Positions 35,168-44,399 of a stretch of 64,000 nt of DNA are shown here, piece after piece. Source of the DNA: Rhizobium terrae (GTDB lineage: Bacteria > Pseudomonadota > Alphaproteobacteria > Rhizobiales > Rhizobiaceae); the NCBI RefSeq assembly GCF_003425685.1, contig NZ_QJKM01000003.1, positions 418,334 to 482,333 of the forward strand, in the 5' to 3' direction. Both the position numbers and the translations under genes were made by a program. The first letter of the stretch is position 1; each line of letters starts with the position of its first letter. The notes under the pieces were generated by a model, which saw only the letters and a program-made list of their open reading frames with translations, was not told where the DNA came from and searched no databases.

Positions 35168-35928
35168 AACTGCGTACCCCCCGCGCGGCGTTCGCCGCCG
35201 CCATTCTCGCCGCGCCGCTGTCAATATCGCCGGTGCTGATCGCACCGGCCTCGGCCCAATGGATCGTCTACGATCCCACCAACTACGCCCAAAACCTGCT
35301 GTCGGCGACACGCGCGCTGCAGCAGATCAACAACCAGATCACGTCGCTCCAGAACGAAGCGCAGATGCTGATCAACCAGGCGCGCAACCTTACGAGCCTG
35401 CCGTTCTCCTCCCTTCAGCAGCTTCAGCAGTCTGTCCAGCGCACCCAGCAGCTCCTAAGCCAGGCGCAGGGCATCGCCTACAACGTCCAGAACATCGACC
35501 GGGCGTTCCAGACCAATTACGGGGCCGGTAGCGCCTCGATGAGCGCCTCCGATCAGCAACTCGTCGCCCAGGCGAAGGAACGCTGGAACAACACGGTCTC
35601 AGGCCTGCAGGACGCGATGCGGGTCCAGGCGGGCGTCGTCGGCAATATCGACACCAACCGCACGCAGATGTCGGCGCTCGTCGGCCAGAGCCAGGGCGCG
35701 ACGGGCGCCCTGCAGGCGACGCAGGCCGGCAACCAGCTTCTCGCGCTTCAGGCCCAGCAGCTCGCCGATCTCACCGCCGTCGTCTCCGCCAATGGCCGCG
35801 CCCAGGCGCTCGCCGAGGCCGAGCGGTCGGCCGCCGCTGAACAGGGCCGCGAGCAGCGCCGCCGGTTTCTCACGCCGGGGACCGGCTACCAGCCCGGCAA
35901 CGCGCAGATGTTCCCAGGCAGCAACTGA
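35164..35928 (+). CDS. trbJ: TrbJ (VirB5-like) pilus protein
   Basis: The 254-residue protein has a signal peptide ending APASA. The rest is a helical, Gln/Asn-rich body (NQITSLQNEAQMLINQARNL, QQLQQSVQRTQQLLSQAQG) as in VirB5/TrbJ, which caps the pilus and helps contact recipients. ATG overlaps the trbE stop by 4 bp. Confidence 0.92.
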   Translation: MKLRTPRAAFAAAILAAPLSISPVLIAPASAQWIVYDPTNYAQNLLSATRALQQINNQITSLQNEAQMLINQARNLTSLPFSSLQQLQQSVQRTQQLLSQAQGIAYNVQNIDRAFQTNYGAGSASMSASDQQLVAQAKERWNNTVSGLQDAMRVQAGVVGNIDTNRTQMSALVGQSQGATGALQATQAGNQLLALQAQQLADLTAVVSANGRAQALAEAERSAAAEQGREQRRRFLTPGTGYQPGNAQMFPGSN

Positions 35929-35938
35929 GGGCGCGGCG

Positions 35939-36325
35939 ATGGACGGAAAGATGCTCACGCGAATCGGCGCCATCGGCTTCGTGACCTTCGCGATCACGGC
36001 AACCGCTATCGAACTCTCCCGCAAGGACGAACCGCCGCTCCATCGAAGCGTCGCCGCGGCGACCGAAACCGGCGCCGACCCGCTGAAGACCGAGCTGCGG
36101 CGCTGCCAGCAGCTCGGCGAAGCCGGCACTCGTGATCCCGCCTGCCTTCGTGCCTGGGCGGACAATCGCGACCGCTTCCTGAAGCCATCGCAGGCCCTGC
36201 AGCCGCAACCCGCGCCGCAGGCGCCAGGCCCGCATGGTCAGCCGCAGAACCCTCCGGCCGCCCGCGATCCTGCCGTCAACGAGGCCGCGCCGGCAATCGA
36301 CTCCCAGACGAACGAGGCGCGTTGA
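35939..36325 (+). CDS. trbK: TrbK-alt, putative entry exclusion protein
   Basis: The 128-residue protein has one N-terminal membrane segment (about 6-25), a cysteine pair in RRCQQLGE and DPACLRAW, and a Pro-rich disordered tail. This matches the TrbK-alt family found between trbJ and trbL in alphaproteobacterial operons. Entry exclusion is assumed from position and family, not shown here. Confidence 0.75.
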   Translation: MDGKMLTRIGAIGFVTFAITATAIELSRKDEPPLHRSVAAATETGADPLKTELRRCQQLGEAGTRDPACLRAWADNRDRFLKPSQALQPQPAPQAPGPHGQPQNPPAARDPAVNEAAPAIDSQTNEAR

Positions 36326-36329
36326 GATC

Positions 36330-37688
36330 ATGGGCGGCACCGGCGTCATCGACCATTTCCTGGAGGTCTTCACCCGCTACATCGATAGCGGCTTCGGCCT
36401 CCTCGGCGGCGAAGTGGCCTTCATCGCCACCACGCTGATCGTGATCGACGTGACGCTCGCCGCGCTATTCTGGAGCTGGGGCGCCGACGACGACATCATG
36501 GCGCGGCTGGTCAAGAAGACGCTCTTCGTCGGCGTGTTCGCGTACCTGATCGGCAACTGGAACAACCTCGCGCGGATCATCTTCGAGAGCTTCGCCGGGC
36601 TCGGGCTGAAGGCGTCCGGCACGGGCTTCACCATCGCCGACATGATGCGTCCCGGCCGCGTCGCGCAGACGGGCCTCGATGCCGGCCGGCCGCTGCTCGA
36701 TTCCATATCCGATCTCATGGGTTACTGGAGTTTCTTCGAAAACTTCATCCAGATCGCGGTGATGCTGCTCGCCTGGGCGCTGGTGCTGCTCGCCTTCTTC
36801 ATCCTCGCCATCCAGCTTTTTGTCACCCTGATCGAATTCAAGCTGACGACGCTCGCCGGCTTCGTGCTCATCCCCTTCGGCCTCTTCGGCAAGAGCGCCT
36901 TCATGGCCGAGCGGGTGCTCGGCAACGTCATCTCCTCCGGCATCAAGGTGCTGGTCCTCGGCGTCATCATCGGCATCGGATCGAGCCTCTTCTCCGAATT
37001 CACCGCCGGCTTCGGCGGCGTAACGCCGACGATCGACGAAGCGATGGCGATCGTGCTCGCGGCGCTGACTTTGCTCGGCCTGGGCATCTTCGGTCCGGGC
37101 ATCGCCAACGGCCTCGTGTCCGGCGGTCCACAGCTCGGCGCCGGCGCCGCGGTCGGCACAGGGCTTGCCGCAGGCGGCATGGTCGCGGCCGGAGCCGCCA
37201 CGGTCGGCGCCGTCGCCTCCGGCGGCGCGGCATTGGCAGGCGGCGCAGCCGCCGCTGCCCGTGGCGGTGCGACACTGGCGGGCGGCGCATCCACCGCATA
37301 CAGCCTTGGCGCCGCAGGGCAGACGGGCGCCATGGGCGTGGCCAGCGGCTTGGGCGGGGTTGCCCGGGCCGCTGGTTCCGCCGCCACATCGCCGCTCCGC
37401 CGCGCCGCCGAGCGCGCGTCGTCGAGCATGCGTTCCAGCTTCGCCGATGGAGCCCGATCCGCCTTCGAGGCGACCGGGGGCTCCTCGACCATGGGTACTG
37501 TCGGCGAAGCCGCCAACGACGCCGCACCGAGCCCTGCCGGCGGCGGCGAGCAACCGCCCGCCTGGGCCCGCCGCATGAAGCGCTCGCAGCAAATGAGCCA
37601 CGCCGTCTCGACCACCATCCATGCGGTGCGCAGCGGCGACAGCCACGGCGGCGGCTCCTCCATCAATCTCTCCGAAGGTGACCGCTGA
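36330..37688 (+). CDS. trbL: TrbL (VirB6-like) membrane channel protein
   Basis: This 452-residue protein has five to six transmembrane segments between about residues 25 and 265, including the conserved IEFKLTTLAGFVLIPFGLFGK core. A long Ala/Gly-rich tail follows (about 270-400), then a polar end. VirB6 proteins form part of the inner-membrane pore. It ends sharing a base with the trbF start. Confidence 0.92.
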   Translation: MGGTGVIDHFLEVFTRYIDSGFGLLGGEVAFIATTLIVIDVTLAALFWSWGADDDIMARLVKKTLFVGVFAYLIGNWNNLARIIFESFAGLGLKASGTGFTIADMMRPGRVAQTGLDAGRPLLDSISDLMGYWSFFENFIQIAVMLLAWALVLLAFFILAIQLFVTLIEFKLTTLAGFVLIPFGLFGKSAFMAERVLGNVISSGIKVLVLGVIIGIGSSLFSEFTAGFGGVTPTIDEAMAIVLAALTLLGLGIFGPGIANGLVSGGPQLGAGAAVGTGLAAGGMVAAGAATVGAVASGGAALAGGAAAAARGGATLAGGASTAYSLGAAGQTGAMGVASGLGGVARAAGSAATSPLRRAAERASSSMRSSFADGARSAFEATGGSSTMGTVGEAANDAAPSPAGGGEQPPAWARRMKRSQQMSHAVSTTIHAVRSGDSHGGGSSINLSEGDR

Positions 37689-38371
37689 TGTTTCGACGAC
37701 CCTCGACGCACTATGGAAAAGCTCCCGAACCCGAAACACCGTACCAGCGCGCTGCCCAGGTATGGGACGACCGCATTGGCTCGGCGCGCGTCCAAGCCCG
37801 TAACTGGCGCTACATGGCGTTCGGCTCGCTCTTCCTATCGGCGGGTTTTGCGGCGGCGCTGGTCTGGCAATCGGCGCGCGGCACCGTCGTCCCCTGGGTC
37901 GTCCAGACCGACCGGCTCGGCCAGGCGCAGGCGATTGCCCCAGCCACGGCCGACTATCAGCCGACCGATCCGCAGATCGCCTTCCACCTCGCGCGCTTCA
38001 TCGAGCAGGTCCGCTCGATACCCGCCGACGCGATCATCGTGCGCCAGAACTGGCTGCGCGCCTACGACTTCACGACGGACCGGGGTGCGGCGGCGCTGAA
38101 TGACTATGCGCGCTCGAATGATCCCTTCACCAAGGTTGGACGCCAGCAGATCGCCGTTGACGTCTCGAGCGTGATCCGCGCGTCTCCCGACAGCTTCCGC
38201 GTCGCATGGACCGAGCGCCGCTACGAGAACGGGCAGCTCGCCGAAACGACCCGATGGACGGCGATCCTCACCATCGTCGTCCAGATTCCGCGCAACGCCG
38301 ACCGGCTGCGCGCCAATCCGCTGGGAATCTACGTCAACGCAATCTCATGGTCACGGGAGCTGGAGCAATGA
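37688..38371 (+). CDS. trbF: TrbF (VirB8-like) assembly factor
   Basis: The 227-residue protein has a short cytoplasmic N-terminus (YQRAAQVWDDRIGSARVQAR), one transmembrane helix (about 39-60), and a periplasmic VirB8/NTF2-like domain (TDPQIAFHLARFIEQVRSIP, FRVAWTERRYENG). It scaffolds the channel. Confidence 0.94.
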   Translation: MFRRPSTHYGKAPEPETPYQRAAQVWDDRIGSARVQARNWRYMAFGSLFLSAGFAAALVWQSARGTVVPWVVQTDRLGQAQAIAPATADYQPTDPQIAFHLARFIEQVRSIPADAIIVRQNWLRAYDFTTDRGAAALNDYARSNDPFTKVGRQQIAVDVSSVIRASPDSFRVAWTERRYENGQLAETTRWTAILTIVVQIPRNADRLRANPLGIYVNAISWSRELEQ

Positions 38372-39396
38372 CGATGCCGATTTTCCGTAGAGCCGGAGAA
38401 CCGGCTTACCACGTTCATACCTTAGCGGCCTTGTTGTTTGCCGCCACGACGCTCGCAGGCTGCGCGACGACGCAGAAGCCGCCCGAGATCAGTTACGACG
38501 ACGCGCCTCCCGCCGTGCAGACCGTCGATCCGCCCGCGCCGGTCCAGGTGGTCGAACTGCCGAGGCCGCTGCCGCTGCCCGGCCAGATGAAACCGGTGGA
38601 GGAATCTCGGCGGGCGCCCGAGCCGGCCGATCCCACGGCGCGGGTCAACGAGGCCAATGCCGCCGCCCGCATCCAGCCGGTGCGCGACGGCTTCATCAAC
38701 TCCATGCAGGTCTATCCCTTCACGCAGGGGGCGCTCTACCAAGTCTACACTGCCGTCGGGCAGATCACCGACATCGCGCTCCAGCCGGGCGAGCAGCTCG
38801 TCGGCTCAGGGCCGGTAGCTGCCGGCGACACGGTGCGCTGGATCATCGGCGACACGCAGAGCGGCTCCGGCGCCGCTAGCCAAGTCCACATCCTGGTGAA
38901 GCCTACCCGGGCCGACCTGATGACGAACTTGGTCATCAACACCAACTTGCGCACCTACCACATGGAGCTGCGTTCGACCGAGCGCACATATATGGCTTCG
39001 GTCTCCTGGCAGTATCCGCAGGACCAGCTAATCGCGCTCCGGCGTCAAAACGCAGAGGCGCAGGCGGCCCAGCCGGTCGCGACCGGCGTCGATCTCTCGC
39101 GCATCAACTTCCGCTACGACGTCTACGGCGACCGCGTACCCTGGCGTCCTTTGCGCGCCTATGACGACGGCCGCCAGGTCTTCATCGAGTTCCCGAGAGG
39201 CATCGGCCAAGGCGAGATGCCGCCGCTGTTCGTTGTCGGCGCAGAGGGCAACACCTCCGAGCTTGTCAACTACCGAATTCGCAAGAACTACATGATCGTC
39301 GACCGGCTGTTCGCGGCCGCTGAGCTCCGCCTCGGCTCGGGCGACACTCAGAAACGGGTCCGGATCACCCGCACAGACGGGAGGCCCGCGTCGTGA
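38368..39396 (+). CDS. trbG: TrbG (VirB9-like) lipoprotein
   Basis: The 342-residue precursor has a lipobox LAGC with Cys32, then a Pro-rich linker. The VirB9 beta domain includes PFTQGALYQVYTAVGQITDI, GDTVRWIIGDT and VFIEFP. With TrbI it forms the outer-membrane core complex. The lipid anchor suggests it takes over part of the VirB7 role. Confidence 0.93.
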   Translation: MTMPIFRRAGEPAYHVHTLAALLFAATTLAGCATTQKPPEISYDDAPPAVQTVDPPAPVQVVELPRPLPLPGQMKPVEESRRAPEPADPTARVNEANAAARIQPVRDGFINSMQVYPFTQGALYQVYTAVGQITDIALQPGEQLVGSGPVAAGDTVRWIIGDTQSGSGAASQVHILVKPTRADLMTNLVINTNLRTYHMELRSTERTYMASVSWQYPQDQLIALRRQNAEAQAAQPVATGVDLSRINFRYDVYGDRVPWRPLRAYDDGRQVFIEFPRGIGQGEMPPLFVVGAEGNTSELVNYRIRKNYMIVDRLFAAAELRLGSGDTQKRVRITRTDGRPAS

Positions 39397-40601
39397 GCGA
39401 TGACCGGAACGAAGAAGAGGAAGCCGGCGCGCCGCTAACGGGGTCGGCGCCGGAGGCCACAGCGCCGATGCGGCTGCGCGCGGAGGCTCCGCGCGTCACG
39501 CGGCTGTCGCGCAAGATGCTGGCCGGGCTCGGCCTGGTAGCAAGCCTCGGCCTCAGCGGTGCGTTGGTCTATGCGCTTCAAACCGGAAATGGCGGCCGGC
39601 CCCGGGAGGAGCTCTATTCCACCGACAACCGCTCGACCGCGGACGGACTTCAGGGCCTGCCGCGGGACTATACCGGCGTGCCCCAGCTCGGCCCGCCGCT
39701 GCCCGGTGATCTCGGTCGGCCGATCGTCAGCGCTCAGGACCGGGGTCAGCCTGTGCCGTCCCCCGGCGTGTCGCCGCCACAGCCCGGGCTCAGCGCCGAG
39801 GAGCAACGCCGCCTTCAGGAAATCGAGACGGCGCGCACCAGTCGCCTCTTTGCTGCCCCGGAAGCACGCACATCGGCGTCGGCCACCGCGAATACACCGG
39901 CCTTGCCGCAACCGGACCTCACGAGCCTTGGCCTCGCCCCGCCGCCGACGACACCCACAGCGCAGGAGAGGCAACGGGCCTTCCTCGACGCGCCCGCCGA
40001 CCGCCGCACGGTTGCGGCCGATCGCGTCGTTGCTCCGGCGTCACCGAACATCCTTCAGGCCGGTGCGGTCATCTCGGCCGCGCTGATCACCGGCATCCGG
40101 TCTGATCTACCGGGTCAGATCACGGCCCAGGTCACCGAGAACATCTACGACAGCCCAACCGGCCGCATCCTGCTGGTTCCGCAGGGCACGCGCGTCATCG
40201 GCCAATACGACAACAACGTCGGGTTCGGTCAAAGCCGCGTGCTCCTGGTGTGGAGCCGGCTGATCTTCCCCAACGGCCGCAGCATCGTGCTCGAGCGGCA
40301 GCCGGGCGCAGACGCCGAAGGATATGCCGGGGTGCAGGACGGGGTCGATTATCACTGGTGGGATCTCGCTAAGGCGGCCGGCCTCTCGACGCTGCTCAGC
40401 GTCGGCGCCGAAGTCGCCACGAATGATGACGACCGGCTGATCCAGGCGCTCCGAAACGGCGGACAGGATGCGATCAACGATGCCGGCCAGCAGATTATCC
40501 GACGTCAGCTCACCGTCGCCCCGACACTGACGATTCGACCGGGTTTCCCCGTCCGCGTGATCGTCACGCGAGATCTGATCCTCGAACCCTACGGAGCATG
40601 A
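39393..40601 (+). CDS. trbI: TrbI (VirB10-like) core-complex protein
   Basis: The 402-residue protein starts at GTG 39393, overlapping the trbG stop. It has a cytoplasmic tail, one transmembrane helix (about 45-64), a Pro-rich linker, and the C-terminal VirB10 barrel: AGAVISAALITGIRSDLPGQ, ILLVPQGTRVIGQYD, and FPVRVIVTRDLIL. It spans both membranes and gates the channel. Confidence 0.95.
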   Translation: MSDDRNEEEEAGAPLTGSAPEATAPMRLRAEAPRVTRLSRKMLAGLGLVASLGLSGALVYALQTGNGGRPREELYSTDNRSTADGLQGLPRDYTGVPQLGPPLPGDLGRPIVSAQDRGQPVPSPGVSPPQPGLSAEEQRRLQEIETARTSRLFAAPEARTSASATANTPALPQPDLTSLGLAPPPTTPTAQERQRAFLDAPADRRTVAADRVVAPASPNILQAGAVISAALITGIRSDLPGQITAQVTENIYDSPTGRILLVPQGTRVIGQYDNNVGFGQSRVLLVWSRLIFPNGRSIVLERQPGADAEGYAGVQDGVDYHWWDLAKAAGLSTLLSVGAEVATNDDDRLIQALRNGGQDAINDAGQQIIRRQLTVAPTLTIRPGFPVRVIVTRDLILEPYGA

Positions 40602-40602
40602 T

Positions 40603-40824
40603 ATGACCAAGCTCAAGCTCGGCGCCATCACCGACGATAAGCCGGTCAGAGTAACCGTCGATCTGCCGGCGCCGTTGCATCGGGATCTGGTCGCCTACGC
40701 CGAGGTCCTGGCTCGGGAGACGGGGCAACCGATCAGCGATCCTGCGAAACTCATCGCCCCTATGATCCAGCGCTTCATCGCCACGGATCGCGGTTTTGCG
40801 AAGGCGCGCCGTCAATCCGCCTGA
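40603..40824 (+). CDS. DUF2274 family protein, end of the trb operon
   Basis: This 73-residue protein (MTKLKLGAITDDKPVRVTVD, then LPAPLHRDLVAYAEVLA) matches DUF2274, nearly always the last gene of alphaproteobacterial trb operons. The middle looks like a ribbon-helix-helix unit, so a DNA-binding or regulatory role is possible. It lies one base after trbI. Its last 50 bp overlap the tail of the convergent LysR gene. Confidence 0.9.
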   Translation: MTKLKLGAITDDKPVRVTVDLPAPLHRDLVAYAEVLARETGQPISDPAKLIAPMIQRFIATDRGFAKARRQSA

Positions 40825-41770
40825 CGTCCCCATTTTGCACACTGGCCCGGCCGCTTAAGTCTCGGCGCTTTGCCTTTCTGCGCCTCTCAACGCTCATGTC
40901 GACCAAGAATTTTAGCGCTGGATTCTGATTTGTCGCAGACCAGACGGCGCTGAACGAGAACGTGTCCTGGCTGCCGGCAATCGGAACGAAGCGAACTCCG
41001 GGATAGGCGATGCCGACGATCGAGTTCGTAGCCAGCGTGATACCGAAACCTTGCGCGACTATGTTCAGCAGATTCTCGCACCCTATGTGCTGAACGGAAA
41101 TCTTTGGGCGTCGTCCGGAGCCAGACAGATGCCGCATTAGATAGTTTTCCACCTCAGATTTCGTTGCGTCCGCCTTCACGAGGAACGTCTCGTGGCTCAC
41201 ATCTTCCCACCGGACCTTATCGAAGGATGCGGTCGGGTGGGACGCGGGAACCGCGAGATAGATCGTCTCATCCCACAGCCTTTCGGCTCGGCACCCCGGG
41301 AGTTGTGCATCTCCAGGCATGAAGGCGACGTCCAGCCGACCATTGAGTAAAGCGCTGGCATTTATCTGAGAAGTCGCATCCTCGAAAATCACGTCGATAG
41401 CTGGGAAGCGGCGATGATACGCCGCTAGCAACTCTGCCAGAAAGCCGCCCGCAAGGCAGGCCATCAGACCGATCCGAAGTAGTCCTATGGAGCCGCGTCT
41501 GGCCTGTGCGATCGTATCTACAGCCTGGCTAAGATGCTTCGCGCCAACCGCTGCTTCTCTAAGGAACCGTTCTCCAGCCTCTGTCGCTCGAACTCCCGAA
41601 CTATTCCGGTCAAACAGAGCAACACCTACACGCCGTTCCAGTATCTGGATGCGACGGCTCACGGTCGACTGTGATACCGAGAGAACGTCTGCAGTGCGCC
41701 GAAAACTACCATGCTCAGCCGCGAGAATGGCATATCGCAGATAGCGCAAATCGAAAGCGATATCTGGCAC
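40775..41770 (-). CDS. LysR-family regulator (cargo), tail reading into DUF2274
   Basis: The 331-residue protein has an N-terminal HTH (RYAILAAEHGSFRRTADVLS, SQSTVSRRIQILERRVG) and a LysR effector domain. It starts at GTG 41770 with an excellent TAGGAGGCGAGG. The last 30-35 residues (after FLVDMSVERRRKAKRR) look unlike a LysR end and run antiparallel into the DUF2274 gene. This suggests the original end was lost when this gene was joined to the trb operon. No obvious target gene lies divergently beside it. Confidence 0.85.
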   Translation of the reverse strand: MPDIAFDLRYLRYAILAAEHGSFRRTADVLSVSQSTVSRRIQILERRVGVALFDRNSSGVRATEAGERFLREAAVGAKHLSQAVDTIAQARRGSIGLLRIGLMACLAGGFLAELLAAYHRRFPAIDVIFEDATSQINASALLNGRLDVAFMPGDAQLPGCRAERLWDETIYLAVPASHPTASFDKVRWEDVSHETFLVKADATKSEVENYLMRHLSGSGRRPKISVQHIGCENLLNIVAQGFGITLATNSIVGIAYPGVRFVPIAGSQDTFSFSAVWSATNQNPALKFLVDMSVERRRKAKRRDLSGRASVQNGDVRRIDGAPSQNRDPWR

Positions 41771-41920
41771 CCTCGCCTCCTACCGCGGAACACTGATTTG
41801 CAGCGGCACTTCTGATCGTCACAATCCGATTGAGCTGATCTTCCGAGCAGAGGGACGCCCGCGCAGCTCTCAAGACGAGTTCTGTACCGCGGTGTCGTGG
41901 CCCATACCGCGCTCGGCGGA

Positions 41921-42736
41921 TCACATCAGCTTGTCCTGAACCGCCTGGTAAACCGTCCTTACGCTGGGTTGAAAGCCGAGGCTGCGTGCAAGGGAGGCGT
42001 CCACATGAAGATGCCAAGGGTTTTCCAGCGGTTCTGCGGAGGACTCCAGTGTTTCGCCGACCAACGCCGCGAGCTCATAGATTGAGCTGGGCGCCTCATC
42101 AGAAATATTGACGATACGTCCGTCGAACACACCGTCCAGAGCCAGTTTGACGGCCGTAGCGATGTCGCGATGATGGATCGTGCTGATCCGCTTCGCGGTG
42201 TGCCACTTGCCGGCGATCGCGTGCTTAGGGAGCTCTTCCAGATGGCCATCCTGATCGCCGTAAACGAAGGGAAACCTAAGGACTGCCCAGTTGAGACCGC
42301 TCTCCCGCAAGGCCTTTTCGGCCGCGACCTTACTTGCGGGATAGGCGTGCTTGGGATCGACCGCATCGTCCTCGCGCCCGGGATGAGCGCTGTCTGGGAC
42401 GTATACGTTGCTAGTGCTCGCGAGGATGAAGCGCGCCTGGGGCGCTTGATCCTTCACCGCCCCGATGAGAATTTGCGTCCCCTCCAAATTGCTCTTCCAG
42501 ATCAGATCGGTGTCCTGGGTACGGAAAACCGCAGCGAGATGGATGATGTCTGTAACGCCCTCAACCGCCTGCCCAAGCGTCGAACAATCGAAAAGGTCGC
42601 CCTCGACCACTGTCACGCCGGCGGGAACGTCTTTTCCTCCGCGCACAAGGGCGCGACAATCCACGCCCGCCTCCACGAGACGAGGCAGGAGGCGGGCCCC
42701 TACCAGTCCGGTTACGCCAGTTACCAAGACTGCCAT
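41921..42736 (-). CDS. NAD(P)-dependent epimerase/dehydratase (extended SDR)
   Basis: The 271-residue protein has GVTGLVGARL (residues 7-16), the IIHLAAVF strand, and the catalytic YPASK motif. It is a soluble sugar-epimerase-like oxidoreductase of unknown substrate. It starts 3 bp after the MarR stop, so the pair is an operon, and the MarR protein likely controls it. AAGGAAGTG precedes the ATG. Confidence 0.88.
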   Translation of the reverse strand: MAVLVTGVTGLVGARLLPRLVEAGVDCRALVRGGKDVPAGVTVVEGDLFDCSTLGQAVEGVTDIIHLAAVFRTQDTDLIWKSNLEGTQILIGAVKDQAPQARFILASTSNVYVPDSAHPGREDDAVDPKHAYPASKVAAEKALRESGLNWAVLRFPFVYGDQDGHLEELPKHAIAGKWHTAKRISTIHHRDIATAVKLALDGVFDGRIVNISDEAPSSIYELAALVGETLESSAEPLENPWHLHVDASLARSLGFQPSVRTVYQAVQDKLM

Positions 42737-42739
42737 ACG

Positions 42740-43192
42740 TCACTTCCTTTCTGTGAGCTTCTCGAGCCGCTCGGTAGCGGTCTTGAGAACCTCGACCGCT
42801 GCGGCGACGGCGGCGTCGTCCATGCCGTCGAACGCGATGCTGTGAATGACTGCCAGATCGGGCAGCTCGTCCCAGAGCTTGATGCCCGCCGCACTCAGCC
42901 GGAGCAGCTTTTGCCGCTGATCGACACTGTCCGGCACCTGCTCCACGAGCCCCTTGCGGACGAGCACGCCGATGATCGCGCTTAACGTCGCTCGCTCGAC
43001 CTTGAGGATTCTCACCAGGTCGCGCTGCATGATCGGCCCGTCATGTGCCAGATGGTAGAGCACGTACCACTGCGTGGCGCCGAGATCGTAGGGGCGGAGC
43101 ATCGCCTCCATCGCCGCGCGACCGGCTAGGTAGCACCTCTTCGCCCAGGCACCGACAGACCCGTGATGGATTTCGTTCGATTTGTAAGTCAC
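42740..43192 (-). CDS. MarR-family regulator
   Basis: The 150-residue protein has the MarR winged helix: LGATQWYVLYHLAHDG, QRDLVRILKVERATLSAIIG, and the wing VPDSVDQRQKLLRLSAAG. The only start in frame is GTG 43192, because a stop lies two codons upstream. That start sits inside a perfect 22-bp palindrome and has no normal ribosome site, so the mRNA may be nearly leaderless and tightly self-repressed. Confidence 0.88.
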   Translation of the reverse strand: MTYKSNEIHHGSVGAWAKRCYLAGRAAMEAMLRPYDLGATQWYVLYHLAHDGPIMQRDLVRILKVERATLSAIIGVLVRKGLVEQVPDSVDQRQKLLRLSAAGIKLWDELPDLAVIHSIAFDGMDDAAVAAAVEVLKTATERLEKLTERK

Positions 43193-43211
43193 CTGACATT
43201 AATGTCAGGTG
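43190..43211. promoter_or_regulatory. Perfect 22-bp palindrome at the marR start
   Basis: CACCTGACATTAATGTCAGGTG is fully symmetric and includes the GTG start codon of the MarR gene. This is the expected size of a MarR dimer site, so autorepression that also covers the downstream epimerase is likely. Confidence 0.75.
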
Positions 43212-43277
43212 CCATACAAACAGTCAAGGAGGTTGAGGAAATCTATAGGCGAAGCATCCCGGCTTCCATTGATTCAC

Positions 43278-43302
43278 TGCGGCCGCTCGAAGAACGGCCG
43301 CA
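43278..43302. terminator. Hairpin after the hydrolase gene
   Basis: TGCGGCCG (43278-43285) pairs perfectly with CGGCCGCA (43295-43302) over 9 bases, just past the hydrolase stop on the minus strand. There is no T-run on that strand, so termination would be weak. Confidence 0.45.
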
Positions 43303-43307
43303 AATTC

Positions 43308-44315
43308 CTATTTCTTCTCAACCGATTGAAGGAAGCTTGTGAGGAGCCTCGTCACTTCCGCTGGCGCTTCCTCGGCAATATAATGACCGCTCTCTGGCAG
43401 ATGCTGGAGTTGCGGATCTTTAAAACGATCCTTCATGAAATCCGCGAGAAGTCCATATCCGAGGCCTCCGATGCCGAGCGATGGAACGGTCGAGACGGGA
43501 TAGCTCAATTGATCGTCCAAATCCTGGGGAAACGCCTGATACCAGCTGTTTCCTCCCCGGATCCCGTCCTTGGTATCGTAGGCAGCAGCGTATACCGCCC
43601 GATCGCGTGGGCTGAGTGCATCCTGCTTGAACAGGATCGAGTCCCAGAACCAGTTCTGATAGATATGGGCACGCCCCTCGATCAACTCCTCGGGCATGTC
43701 ATGCACCTGGTTGAAGGCAAACCACCACAGAAAGAAATCTTGCTTGAAATCTCCAGTGAGTGGCCGCGCGGGAACGAGCCGCATGTCACGCGTGCTCTGA
43801 GGTTGTGCCGAAACATCCAGGAATGTTACCGATGTCGTCGCGTCGGGGTAGTTTGCGGCGTAGGCATAGGCAACCTGAGACCCGATGTCGTGGCCGACGA
43901 TATGCGCTGTTTCATAGCCGAGGACTTTAACAAGCTCCCGGATGTCTTTCGCCATGTTCTTCTTGTCATAGCCCCCCTTTGGCTTGTCACTTGAGCCCAT
44001 GCCGCGAATATCCACGGCAATGACGCGATGGGTTTTAGCGATTTCCGGCATGATCTTCCGATATGCCCACCAGGTTTGCGGCCATCCCGGCAACATGAAG
44101 ACAGGCGTGCCTTCGCCGCCCTCGACGTAGTGGATGCGGATGCCGTTGACCTCGGCAAAGCTGCTTTTGAACCCTTGGAGTTCTCCCACCAGGACCTCGT
44201 CCGAAACGTCAATGCCCTGATAGGGATTTCCCTTGTCGGTGACCTGCGCGGCAAGTGTCGCCGGAACCATGAAAGCAATGAAAATGCTCACGGCCAAGAC
44301 TTTGTAAGTTCTCAT
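43308..44315 (-). CDS. Exported alpha/beta hydrolase, epoxide-hydrolase-like
   Basis: The 335-residue protein has a signal peptide (about 1-23, ending TLAAQ) and an alpha/beta hydrolase fold. The nucleophile is D143 in VGHDIGS, the aspartate seen in epoxide hydrolases and haloalkane dehalogenases rather than the serine of esterases. HYVEGGEGTPVFMLPGWPQT provides the oxyanion-hole region, and the C-terminal SGHYIAEEAP holds the catalytic His. It is the last gene of a minus-strand run of reductases and probably acts on an epoxide or halide in the periplasm. Confidence 0.88.
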   Translation of the reverse strand: MRTYKVLAVSIFIAFMVPATLAAQVTDKGNPYQGIDVSDEVLVGELQGFKSSFAEVNGIRIHYVEGGEGTPVFMLPGWPQTWWAYRKIMPEIAKTHRVIAVDIRGMGSSDKPKGGYDKKNMAKDIRELVKVLGYETAHIVGHDIGSQVAYAYAANYPDATTSVTFLDVSAQPQSTRDMRLVPARPLTGDFKQDFFLWWFAFNQVHDMPEELIEGRAHIYQNWFWDSILFKQDALSPRDRAVYAAAYDTKDGIRGGNSWYQAFPQDLDDQLSYPVSTVPSLGIGGLGYGLLADFMKDRFKDPQLQHLPESGHYIAEEAPAEVTRLLTSFLQSVEKK

Positions 44316-44399
44316 CTTCCCAATCCTTTGCTCTGGTTATGACGATTATCATCCGATCGTTTGCATCTCGGCTTGGAATGCGGCGCGGCTGTTTCCTGC

